A stretch of DNA of 64,000 nt. It comes from Thiobacillus sp. Lineage in GTDB: Bacteria > Pseudomonadota > Gammaproteobacteria > Burkholderiales > Thiobacillaceae. Of the stretch, positions 8,639-15,827 are shown piece after piece. Every line of letters starts with the position of its first letter. Within the stretch, counting starts at the first letter, position 1. The notes beneath the pieces were generated by a model. The model did not search any database. It had not been told where the DNA came from and saw only the letters and a program-made list of their open reading frames with translations. The position numbers were made by a program, and so were the translations under genes. The DNA is taken from contig WGNC01000008.1 of assembly GCA_016124745.1 (NCBI GenBank), positions 1 through 64,000 of the forward strand, in the 5' to 3' direction.

Positions 8639-9164
8639 TCACGAAAGCCGTTACCAGCAGCGCGGCTTCTCCTTGCTGGCGCTGCTGTTTCTGGTGGCCG
8701 GGCTGGGGGTGGCGATGGCCGCGCTGGGGACGATGTGGCATACCGCGGCACAGCGCGAGAAGGAACGGGAACTGCTGTTCGTCGGCAACCAGTACCGGCA
8801 GGCGATCGAGTCCTTCTGGAAAAACCCCCTGCCGGCGGGGACGGTAAGGCGGCTGCCGAAAAATTTCGACGAGTTGCTGGCCGACGCCCGTTTTCCTGCC
8901 ACGGTGCGGCATCTGCGCCGCCTCTACCGTGACCCCATGACGGGGGAGGCCGAGTGGGGGCTGGTGAAGGATCCGGACGGCGGCATTTACGGTGTCTACA
9001 GCCTGAGTGCTGACAAGCCTTTCAAGCGGGCCGGATTTCCGGCCGTATATGCTCACTTCGACGCTGCACGGAGCTATCGTGACTGGACGTTCCATTTCGA
9101 TGTCGCTCAGGCCGAGCAGGTCGCTCGGCAAGCCGGAAGGCCGGCCACAAGCCCCGCCAGATAA
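8613..9164 (+). CDS. Pseudopilin lacking Glu+5, possible tip subunit
   Basis: A 183-residue protein with a 17-residue leader and a prepilin-type site G|FSLLA: the usual Glu at +5 is Ala. The hydrophobic helix and the following amphipathic helix are normal. The C-terminal part has RLYRDPMTGEAEWGLV and VYSLSADKPFKR, resembling pseudopilin calcium-binding loops. In canonical type II systems the pseudopilin without Glu+5 is GspK, which caps the tip; this protein is shorter than GspK, so the equivalence is only an inference. Last gene of the operon. Confidence 0.7.
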   Translation: MVGRTRTGNHESRYQQRGFSLLALLFLVAGLGVAMAALGTMWHTAAQREKERELLFVGNQYRQAIESFWKNPLPAGTVRRLPKNFDELLADARFPATVRHLRRLYRDPMTGEAEWGLVKDPDGGIYGVYSLSADKPFKRAGFPAVYAHFDAARSYRDWTFHFDVAQAEQVARQAGRPATSPAR

Positions 9165-9206
9165 TGGCACGGCCGGCGTGCCCGCATCAGCGAAATGATA
9201 ATTCTC

Positions 9207-9234
9207 AATAACAGGACAGGATTGTCTTGTTATT
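9207..9234. promoter_or_regulatory. AT-rich 12-bp dyad upstream of the cytochrome operon
   Basis: Arms at 9207-9218 and 9223-9234 pair over 12 positions with one G-T mismatch, around a 4-nt loop. It lies 43 bp after the last pseudopilin gene and 86 bp before the octaheme cytochrome start. There is no T-run directly after it, so it may be an operator rather than a terminator. Function is not shown. Confidence 0.4.
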
Positions 9235-9319
9235 ATCTCGACGTATAGTTGAAATGAGCGATCGGCTTTGATGTGCGGTCGTGGTCTGGGGTCCGATTGA
9301 AGGGGAAGAGGGAGCGTTT

Positions 9320-10885
9320 GTGTTGATCAGTATTCTCAGGCGAAGTGCGCTGGCAGTCGGCCTGTTCATCTTTGCGGGGGCGGGCTTCCCTGGCGTGGCC
9401 GTTGCGGCGGATTCCGTCGATCACTCCAGGTTCAAGGTATTGCGCAAGCCCTTCAAGTCGGGGCAGGAAGTGACCCGCGCATGCATTGGCTGCCACAGCG
9501 ACGAGGTCGAGCAGGTGATGAAGACCAAGCACTGGACCTGGGAGGCGATGAACCCGCATTTCGACCAGAAGCTGGGCAAGAAAACAGTGGTCAACAATTT
9601 CTGCATCGGCATCGCCTCCAACCAGCCGTATTGCACGTCCTGCCATATCGGCTTCGGCTGGAAGGACAACAGCTTCGATTTCACCGCACAGGAGAATGTC
9701 GACTGCCTGGTCTGCCACGACACCACGGGCACCTATCGCAAGCCTCCCGGGCTCGCGGGCCATCCCGTCTACGAGGAAATGGAGTTTCCGCCTGGCTCCG
9801 GCACCATCCTGCGTCCGGTCGACCTCAACAAGGTGGCGCAGAACGTCGGCAAAACCAGCCGCTACAGCTGCATCGCCTGTCATTCCTACGGCGGGGGCGG
9901 CGATGGCGTGAAGCACGGCGACCTGGATTCCTCGCTGCAGGTTCCCGACGCCGATACGGACGTTCACATGGATGCCCTCGGGCTCGACTTCGCCTGCGCC
10001 AAATGCCACGCAGCCACGGGCCATGATGTGCCCGGCAGCCGCTATGCGCCGACGGTCACGCGGCGCGGCGCTCCACCGCAGAGCGGTGTGCCTGAAAAGC
10101 GCAACCCGGCCATCTGCGAATCCTGTCATGGCAGCCGTCCGCATTCCGTCGACACGGTCGCGAAGATCAAGCCGCTACCCGGCTTCACCACCGTGGCGAT
10201 GGCAGCCATGGTGAACAATCATGCCGACAAGCTGGCCTGCCAGACCTGCCACATTCCCGCCATGGCGCGCGGCGGCGTTCCCACCAAGATGAGCTGGGAC
10301 TGGTCGGTTGCCGGCAGGATGGGGCCGGACGGCAAGCCCATCGAGGAATTCGACGCCAAGGGACACAAGATCTACGATTCGAAGAAGGGCGCATTCGTGC
10401 TCGGAGAGAATGTGGTCCCCGCATATTTCTGGTTCAACGGCGAAGTGAAGTACACCCTGCTGGGCGACAAGGTGACCAAGGGGTCGGGCTACACGCCGAT
10501 CAACCAGTTCGGCGGCAGCCCGACCGACGGCAAGTCGCGGATCTGGCCGGTGAAACGCTATCGCGGCGTGCAGCCCTATGACCCGGTCAACCAGACCCTC
10601 ATCGTTCCGCATACCTACGGCACCGATCCGGACGCCTACAGCGTGAGCTTCAACTGGGAGAAGGCCGCTGCGGCCGGCATGGCCAGCGCCGGCGCCCCTT
10701 TCTCCGGCAAGGTGGATTTCATCAGGACCGAGATGCTGTGGCCGCTCAACCACATGGTCGCCCCGCGCGCCAATACGCTGACCTGCAACGACTGCCACAA
10801 TCCGCGGAATGGCAGTCTGTCGGAAGGCCGGATGAAGAACGTACCGGGCCTGAAAAAGGGCCCCCTGTTCAAGTCCGGCCGATGA
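9320..10885 (+). CDS. Octaheme c-type cytochrome, tetrathionate reductase (OTR) family
   Basis: A 521-residue secreted multiheme cytochrome. I chose the GTG at 9320 because a purine-rich Shine-Dalgarno (9304-9313) precedes it and it gives a normal Sec signal ending near VAVAA; the open frame also permits 9281. Eight CxxCH haem motifs are visible: CIGCH, CTSCH, CLVCH, CIACH, CAKCH, CESCH, CQTCH and CNDCH. The stretch NNFCIGIASN before CTSCHIGFGW is typical of the OTR family. The Shewanella relative reduces tetrathionate, nitrite and hydroxylamine in vitro; the physiological substrate here is unknown. The neighbours (a monoheme cytochrome and a YeeE/YedE permease) point to sulfur compounds. Confidence 0.88.
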   Translation: MLISILRRSALAVGLFIFAGAGFPGVAVAADSVDHSRFKVLRKPFKSGQEVTRACIGCHSDEVEQVMKTKHWTWEAMNPHFDQKLGKKTVVNNFCIGIASNQPYCTSCHIGFGWKDNSFDFTAQENVDCLVCHDTTGTYRKPPGLAGHPVYEEMEFPPGSGTILRPVDLNKVAQNVGKTSRYSCIACHSYGGGGDGVKHGDLDSSLQVPDADTDVHMDALGLDFACAKCHAATGHDVPGSRYAPTVTRRGAPPQSGVPEKRNPAICESCHGSRPHSVDTVAKIKPLPGFTTVAMAAMVNNHADKLACQTCHIPAMARGGVPTKMSWDWSVAGRMGPDGKPIEEFDAKGHKIYDSKKGAFVLGENVVPAYFWFNGEVKYTLLGDKVTKGSGYTPINQFGGSPTDGKSRIWPVKRYRGVQPYDPVNQTLIVPHTYGTDPDAYSVSFNWEKAAAAGMASAGAPFSGKVDFIRTEMLWPLNHMVAPRANTLTCNDCHNPRNGSLSEGRMKNVPGLKKGPLFKSGR

Positions 10886-10931
10886 ACGCAGTGCGCTTTG
10901 CCCAACCACGATCCAAAGAAAGGAATGCAAC

Positions 10932-11324
10932 ATGACACTACGGAAACCGCTCCTCGTCGGTCTCGCAATCTGTCTGCTCGGTGCGCCCCTGCTGGCCCGA
11001 GCCTATGAGGGCGACTGGAAACGCGGCCATGTCTACTACCGCATGGTCTGCACCGAATGCCACAAGGGCCAGCCGTGCGGCGTGATCGCCCCGAACAGTC
11101 TCACGCGTGCCGAGTGGACGGCCTATCTGCAGGCCGACAAGCATGCCAAGGGCAAGGACAGTCTCAAGACCTACCTCGGCAAGCCTTTCCGCGCCAGCAT
11201 TGCGGGCACCAACAAGGCGGCGGCGAAATTTGCCGACGTGCCCGACGAGGAGCTCTACGCGGACCTCAAGGCCTTCGTCATGCGCAGCGCCAAGGATGGC
11301 GACGCGCCGACGGGTTGTCGCTGA
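10932..11324 (+). CDS. Periplasmic monoheme cytochrome c
   Basis: A 130-residue protein with a Sec signal peptide (cleavage probably after LLARA, residue ~24) and a single haem motif CTECH near residue 41. A Met ligand is not obvious; the candidate is the late VMRS Met. A Shine-Dalgarno AAGGAATG precedes the ATG. It lies 46 nt after the octaheme cytochrome and 55 nt before the permease, probably in one operon, and could be the electron partner of the octaheme enzyme. Confidence 0.8.
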   Translation: MTLRKPLLVGLAICLLGAPLLARAYEGDWKRGHVYYRMVCTECHKGQPCGVIAPNSLTRAEWTAYLQADKHAKGKDSLKTYLGKPFRASIAGTNKAAAKFADVPDEELYADLKAFVMRSAKDGDAPTGCR

Positions 11325-11379
11325 ACGTTGAAGGGCGGCATGTCGCGACGGCTTGACGTCTTCTGACCGAAGGAACGAG

Positions 11380-12615
11380 ATGAAAGCTTCATGGTTTGAA
11401 ACGGGCGGGTTCAAGGCCGACTACGATGCAGTCCTGGTCGAGCCCTGGTCGCCCTATGTCGGCGCGGTCCTGCTTCTGCTGGCCATTTTCGCGCTGATGC
11501 TTTCCGGCTTGTTCTGGGGTGTGTTCGGCGGCATCAAGTTGTGGGGCGACTGGATCAATCAGACGATCGGCCTCGGCGACATGCTTGGTCTGCCGCAGGC
11601 GCTCGATTCGCCGCTGATGCAGCGCATTTCCCTCACCAACATTACCCTGGTGCTGGGGGCGTTCACCGCCGCGCTGCTGTCGCGCCAGTTCCGTTTCAAT
11701 CGTCCGCCGTTGCTGGAACTGGTGTGGGGCGCGCTGGGCGGCAGCCTGATGGGCATCGGTGCCGTGCTCGCCGGCGGCTGCACCGTCGGCGGCTTTTTCG
11801 TCCCGACGCTGCACGCTTCGCCGTCCGGCCTGGTGATGCTGGCGGGATTGATGATCGGCGCGGTGGTCGGCCTCAAGCTGCTGATGTGGACGCTGGAGCA
11901 TATCACCTGGGGCATGCAGGTGCCGGTGCCGAAGCCACTGTCGCCCGTCACGCTTCGGCTCTATCCGTGGCTCGCCCTCGGCGTCATCGTCGGCATCCTG
12001 TGGTGGGCGACCGCCTGGTACGGCTCGGCGGACGAGAAGATCGCCTCGCGCGCCATCATCGTGGTGGCCGGTTTCGCCATCGGCTTCATCATGCACCGTT
12101 CGCGTTTCTGTGTGGCGCGCGCGATTCGCGAACCCTTCATGACGGCGGAAGGCGACATGACCAAGGCGGTGATCCTGGCGTTGGCGATCGGCATCCCGTT
12201 CGCCTCGCTGATCTTCCAGGACAAACTGCTCGATCCCTATATCGGCATTCCGCCGCGCTTCTGGCTCGGCTCGCTGATCGGCGGCACGGTGTTCGGGCTC
12301 GGCATGGTGTTGGCGGGCGGCTGCGGAACCGGATCGCTGTGGCGGGTGGGCGAGGGACACCTCAAGCTGTGGGTGGCGGTGTTCTTCTTCGCCTGGGTCG
12401 GCTCGCTGGCGAGTGCGCTGTTCCATCACATCGGCTGGACCGTTGCGGAAATGAACCTCGACATGCTGGAAGAGAGCCCGCTCGGCATCCAGACATTTTT
12501 CCCGGCCATGTTCGACGGCTGGGGCTGGACCTATCTCGCTACCGGCGCCTTTCTGCTGCTGTGGTACCTGCTGGTGCGCTACAACGAGACCACTGAGAAA
12601 TTCACGGTGGTCTGA
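11380..12615 (+). CDS. YeeE/YedE-family sulfur-compound permease (fused type)
   Basis: A 411-residue membrane protein with about ten helices. The start at ATG 11380 follows a GAAGGAAC ribosome site. It has the two internal YeeE/YedE half-repeats with their conserved cysteine turns: AGGCTVGGFF near residue 136 and AGGCGTGSLW near residue 315, plus HRSRFCVARA. In known members such cysteines pass thiosulfate or other sulfur species through the membrane. Third gene of the cytochrome operon, which suggests uptake or export of a sulfur substrate or product of the octaheme enzyme. A strong terminator follows at 12868-12895. Confidence 0.85.
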   Translation: MKASWFETGGFKADYDAVLVEPWSPYVGAVLLLLAIFALMLSGLFWGVFGGIKLWGDWINQTIGLGDMLGLPQALDSPLMQRISLTNITLVLGAFTAALLSRQFRFNRPPLLELVWGALGGSLMGIGAVLAGGCTVGGFFVPTLHASPSGLVMLAGLMIGAVVGLKLLMWTLEHITWGMQVPVPKPLSPVTLRLYPWLALGVIVGILWWATAWYGSADEKIASRAIIVVAGFAIGFIMHRSRFCVARAIREPFMTAEGDMTKAVILALAIGIPFASLIFQDKLLDPYIGIPPRFWLGSLIGGTVFGLGMVLAGGCGTGSLWRVGEGHLKLWVAVFFFAWVGSLASALFHHIGWTVAEMNLDMLEESPLGIQTFFPAMFDGWGWTYLATGAFLLLWYLLVRYNETTEKFTVV

Positions 12616-12664
12616 GTCTGCCGCCTTTACAAACGAAGCCCTGAACACGTCCCTCGACAGGCTT

Positions 12665-12689
12665 CCTTCGACAAGCTCAGGACGAACGG
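12665..12689 (+). repeat. REP-like dispersed element
   Basis: This 25-bp stretch contains the core TTCGACAAGCTCAGGAC. Closely related copies occur at 32296-32321 and, inverted, at 58757-58780; a diverged relative is at 19614-19646. All lie between genes. This is the pattern of REP-type intergenic palindromes. Confidence 0.7.
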
Positions 12690-12710
12690 CAAGCGGTTGA
12701 TTTCCAGGTT

Positions 12711-12860
12711 GTTGACAAGCTCCCTCCCCCTCCAAGGGGGAGGGATGGGGAGAGGGTGAGCAGTTGCGGGGCTTCATCGTAACTGCCTGATTTTAGAATC
12801 TCCTCTCCCTGGCCCTTTCCCCCAAGGAGAGGGGGAATCACCCCTTGCGGATTTTGTCAG
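12711..12860 (+). repeat. Intergenic repeat, copy A (left of fisR)
   Basis: A 150-bp stretch starting GTTGACAAG and ending TTGTCAG, with two hairpins: CCCTCCCCCT pairing with AGGGGGAGGG, and a second G/C-rich stem around 12800-12830. A 136-bp copy in the same orientation lies at 15652-15787, with the shared internal phrase CCTGATTTTAGA. The two copies flank fisR and sqr. Confidence 0.8.
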
Positions 12861-12867
12861 CACCCTT

Positions 12868-12895
12868 GGGCCTGTCAGCGGACGGGCCCTTTTTT
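12868..12895 (+). terminator. Rho-independent terminator
   Basis: Nine-base stem GGGCCTGTC/GACGGGCCC (one G-T pair) with loop AGCG, followed by six T. It ends the rightward cytochrome-permease transcript and touches the stop codon of the convergent fisR gene. Confidence 0.85.
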
Positions 12896-14184
12896 CATGT
12901 CAGGCCATGGCGCTTGAGCTTGCGGTAAAGCGTGCGTTCGGTGATGCCGAGCGCAGTGGCCACCCGGTTGCGATGGCCGCCGTGCATATCCAGCAGCGCG
13001 CGGATGTGCTCGCGTTCGACATCGACCAGCGGCTGGATTGAAGTCGGCACGGGCGCAGCCACCACGGGCAGTTGCAGGTCGGTGGCCCGAATCACGCCAT
13101 CGCGGCAGGTCAGCACGGCACGCTGCAGCAGGTTGCGCAGTTCGCGCACATTGCCCGGGTATTCATGACTCTGCAGTGCAGCCTGCGCCGTTGCATCGAG
13201 TTGGCAGGGTCGGCGCTCCCCGCTCAGGCGCTTGAGCAGAAACGCTGCCAGCGCGGGAATGTCTTCGCGCCGCTCGCGCAGCGTGGGGAGCGTGACATCG
13301 ATGCCGGCCACCCGGTAATACAGGTCCAGACGGAAGCGCTTCTCGTCGACTTCGTCCAGCAGGCGGCGATTGGTGGCCGATACCAGGCGCACGTCGGCAT
13401 TCAGCGTGTGGGTGCCACCGACGCGGCGGAATTCGCCGGTCTCCAGCACCCGGAGGAGCTTGGCCTGCAGCCCCAGCGGGATCTCGGCGACTTCGTCCAG
13501 AAACAGCGTACCGCCATCGGCCAGTTCGAACAGGCCCTTCTTCAGCCCGCTGCTGCCCGAGAACGCGCCGCGTTCATGGCCGAACAGCTCGCTCTCGAAC
13601 AGGCTTTCCGGAACCGCGGCGCAGTTGATCACGATGAAGGCGCCGCCAGCGCGGTTCGAGCGGGCATGGATGAAGCGTGCGGCGAGTTCCTTGCCGACGC
13701 CGCTCTCGCCGAACAGCAGGATCGACGCCTCGCTTTCGGCCACGCGGGCGAGGTTGTCGACGCAGGACAGAAACGCGGGGGACTGTCCCACCATCTGCAT
13801 CGCATCGCACGCCGTGCCGGCGTCGGCTTCCAGCGGATAGAGCTGTTCGCCGAGGTAGCGCTCGCCATTCACGCCGCGCAGGGCATGGCCACGGATGCGG
13901 GTGCGCTCGGGCTGGTTGTCGGCATGGAAGTGCGTGTGCACCACCTCGACGGCTTCGCCCAGATCGAATAGCGCCCGGTGCGGGCACTGTTCGCCGTTTT
14001 CGTGGCAGGGGCGGGTAGCGTGATGCGATACGGCGTAGCAGTGCTGGCCGACGATGGCTTCCGGCGTCGTGCCATACGCTTCGCCATAGCGCTGGTTGGC
14101 CGCCACGATGCGGTATTCGCTGTCGATCACCACGAAGGGCTGGTCGTTGGCATCGATGAGTGCCTGCAATTCGAGCTGGGGCAT
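12895..14184 (-). CDS. fisR: Sigma-54-dependent sulfane-sulfur regulator FisR
   Basis: A 429-residue enhancer-binding protein: PAS-like sensor domain (about 1-120), AAA+ domain (about 130-365) with Walker A GESGVGKE, and a C-terminal Fis-type helix-turn-helix (NRVATALGITERTLYRKL). Three cysteines in the sensor domain fall at residues 49, 60 and 67. That is the same 11- and 7-residue spacing as Cys53/64/71 of Cupriavidus FisR, which senses polysulfide through these residues. The sigma-54 contact loop reads GAFSGS instead of the usual GAFTGA. It is divergent from sqr, with operator-like palindromes and a -24/-12 promoter in between, so sqr is the expected target. Confidence 0.87.
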   Translation of the reverse strand: MPQLELQALIDANDQPFVVIDSEYRIVAANQRYGEAYGTTPEAIVGQHCYAVSHHATRPCHENGEQCPHRALFDLGEAVEVVHTHFHADNQPERTRIRGHALRGVNGERYLGEQLYPLEADAGTACDAMQMVGQSPAFLSCVDNLARVAESEASILLFGESGVGKELAARFIHARSNRAGGAFIVINCAAVPESLFESELFGHERGAFSGSSGLKKGLFELADGGTLFLDEVAEIPLGLQAKLLRVLETGEFRRVGGTHTLNADVRLVSATNRRLLDEVDEKRFRLDLYYRVAGIDVTLPTLRERREDIPALAAFLLKRLSGERRPCQLDATAQAALQSHEYPGNVRELRNLLQRAVLTCRDGVIRATDLQLPVVAAPVPTSIQPLVDVEREHIRALLDMHGGHRNRVATALGITERTLYRKLKRHGLT

Positions 14185-14193
14185 GGTGAACCT

Positions 14194-14239
14194 CTGTCAT
14201 GACGTTCGTGGAATCTGTCATGACGCATGTGTCATGTCA
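14194..14239. promoter_or_regulatory. Three palindromic repeats, probable FisR enhancer sites
   Basis: The perfect 8-bp palindrome GTCATGAC occurs at 14196-14203 and again at 14217-14224, 21 bp (two helical turns) apart; a near copy GTCATGTC is at 14231-14238. They lie 50-90 bp upstream of the sigma-54 promoter at 14286-14301, where an enhancer-binding activator would bind, and just beyond the fisR start, so they could also mediate autoregulation. Confidence 0.7.
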
Positions 14240-14285
14240 ATCCGCCCTTGCCCCGTCAGACCAGCGGGTTGGCGGGGTCAGGTGA

Positions 14286-14301
14286 TGGCATGGTGCTTGC
14301 T
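14286..14301 (+). promoter_or_regulatory. Sigma-54 (-24/-12) promoter of sqr
   Basis: TGGCATGGTGCTTGCT matches the consensus TGGCACG-N4-TTGCW with one change, and the GG (14287-14288) and GC (14299-14300) are the required 10 bp apart. Transcription should begin near 14312. That is downstream of an in-frame ATG at 14304, so the GTG at 14337 is favoured as the sqr start. Confidence 0.8.
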
Positions 14302-14336
14302 GCATGGTGGCGACACCAACCAAAAGGAGACACCAA

Positions 14337-15605
14337 GTGGCACATATCGTGATTCTGGGCGCAGGCGTGGGCGGCATGACCATGGCATACGAGATGCGCG
14401 AGCAGGCGCGGGCGGAGGACAAGGTCACCGTGATCTCGAACCTGCCGTATTTCCAGTTCACCCCGTCCAACCCCTGGGTGGCGGTCAACTGGCGCAAGCG
14501 TGACGACATCACGATTCCGGCCGCGCCGTATCTGAACAAGAAGAACATCGACTTCATCGCGGTCGGCGCGGCGCGCGTGCATCCCGAGCGCAACCAGGTC
14601 GAACTCACCGACGGCCGCAACGTCGACTATGATTTCCTCATCATCGCGACCGGTCCCAAGCTGGCCTTCGACGAAGTGCCGGGGCTGGGACCGAATGGCC
14701 ATACGCAGTCGATTTGCCAGGTCGAGCATGCGGTGGAAGCGGGCCGGGCGTGGGACGACTTCGTCAAGAATCCCGGCCACATCGTGGTGGGCGCGGTGCA
14801 GGGCGCCTCGTGCTACGGCCCGGCCTACGAGTTCGCCATGATCATGGATACCGACCTGAGAAAGCGCAAGATTCGCGACCGCGTGCCGATGACCTTCGTC
14901 ACGGCCGAGCCCTACATCGGCCACCTCGGACTGGGTGGCGTCGGCGATTCGCGCGGCCTGCTCGAAGCGGCAATGCGCGAGCGCCACATCAAGTGGATCT
15001 GCAACGCCAAGGTCACCAAGGTCGAAGCCGGCAAGATGTACGTCGCCGAGCACAACGACAAGGGCGAGGTCGTCAAGGAGCACGAACTGGCGTTCGCCTA
15101 CTCGATGATGCTGCCCGCCTTCAAGGGCATCGACGCCGTGTTCGGCATCGAGGGGCTCACCAACCCGCGCGGCTTCATCAGCATCGATCCGTTCCAGCGC
15201 AATCCGAAGTTCCCCAACATCTATTCGGTGGGCGTCTGCGTCGCCATTCCGCCGGTCGAGGCCACGCCGGTGCCGACTGGCACGCCGAAGACCGGCTACA
15301 TGATCGAGTCCATGGTGACCGCCGTGTCGCACAACATCCGTTCCGTGCTAGACGGCCGTGAGCCGACCGAAAAGGCCACCTGGAATGCCATCTGCCTGGC
15401 CGATTTCGGCGACACCGGTGCCGCCTTCGTGGCGCTGCCGCAGATTCCGCCGCGCAACGTCAACTGGTTCAAGGAAGGCAAGTGGGTGCACCTGGCCAAG
15501 ATCGCGTTCGAGAAATACTTCATGCGCAAGATGAAGGTCGGCTCCACCGAGCCGCTCTACGAAAAATACGTGCTCGGTCTGATGGGAATCAAGAAGCTCA
15601 AGTGA
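14337..15605 (+). CDS. sqr: Sulfide:quinone oxidoreductase
   Basis: A 422-residue flavoprotein starting at GTG 14337, with Shine-Dalgarno AAAAGGAGA 7 nt before it. FAD-binding motif GAGVGG is at residues 8-13. Three cysteines at 127, 159 (GASCYGPAYEF) and 353 (WNAICLADFG) coincide with Cys128, Cys160 and Cys356 of the Acidithiobacillus ferrooxidans enzyme; these carry the sulfide oxidation and polysulfide chain. The conserved TPVPTGTPKTGYMIESM region is also present. The enzyme should sit on the periplasmic face of the inner membrane, oxidise sulfide to sulfane sulfur and reduce quinone. It is the likely FisR target. Confidence 0.92.
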   Translation: MAHIVILGAGVGGMTMAYEMREQARAEDKVTVISNLPYFQFTPSNPWVAVNWRKRDDITIPAAPYLNKKNIDFIAVGAARVHPERNQVELTDGRNVDYDFLIIATGPKLAFDEVPGLGPNGHTQSICQVEHAVEAGRAWDDFVKNPGHIVVGAVQGASCYGPAYEFAMIMDTDLRKRKIRDRVPMTFVTAEPYIGHLGLGGVGDSRGLLEAAMRERHIKWICNAKVTKVEAGKMYVAEHNDKGEVVKEHELAFAYSMMLPAFKGIDAVFGIEGLTNPRGFISIDPFQRNPKFPNIYSVGVCVAIPPVEATPVPTGTPKTGYMIESMVTAVSHNIRSVLDGREPTEKATWNAICLADFGDTGAAFVALPQIPPRNVNWFKEGKWVHLAKIAFEKYFMRKMKVGSTEPLYEKYVLGLMGIKKLK

Positions 15606-15651
15606 TTCATGGCTGGCTCCAGCCTCAAAGCGCCTGCGGGCGCTTCAGGGT

Positions 15652-15787
15652 GTTGACAAACCCCCTCCCCCTCGAAGGGGGAGGGATGGGCAGAGGGTGA
15701 TGCGTCGCGGAGCTCTATCGTAAGGGCCTGATTTTAGAGTCCCCTCTCCCGCAAAGGGAGAGGAATCCCCCCTTGCGGACTTGTCAG
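15652..15787 (+). repeat. Intergenic repeat, copy B (right of sqr)
   Basis: Same element as 12711-12860 and in the same orientation: GTTGACAAA start, hairpin CCCTCCCCCT/AGGGGGAGGG, phrase CCTGATTTTAGA, and end CTTGTCAG. It is 14 bp shorter, mainly through a smaller second hairpin. A further small GC hairpin at 15628-15645 precedes it and may help end the sqr transcript. Confidence 0.8.
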
Positions 15788-15796
15788 CGGCCTCAC

Positions 15797-15815
15797 GCGC
15801 CTGCGGGCGCTTTTT
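15797..15815 (+). terminator. Terminator after sqr
   Basis: Stem GCGCC/GGCGC with loop TGCG, followed by five T. It lies between the convergent sqr and efflux genes, so it would end the sqr transcript if read-through passes the first hairpin at 15628-15645. Confidence 0.55.
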
Positions 15816-15827
15816 CTGGCTCGCTCA

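Noticed and set aside
9164-9182. Possible sigma-54 promoter (TGGCACG) ahead of the octaheme cytochrome
   Set aside because: GG to the next usable GC is 12 bp, not 10, and there is no TTGCW.
9194-9212. Possible Fur box (TGATAATTCTCAATA)
   Set aside because: Only the left half matches the consensus; the dyad at 9207-9234 explains the region better.
13072-13971. 299-codon plus-strand frame opposite fisR
   Set aside because: Antisense shadow of the AAA+ domain; no ribosome site or domain.
14304-14336. ATG 14304 as start of sqr
   Set aside because: It lies before the expected sigma-54 transcript start, while GTG 14337 has a strong ribosome site and gives the normal FAD-binding N-terminus.
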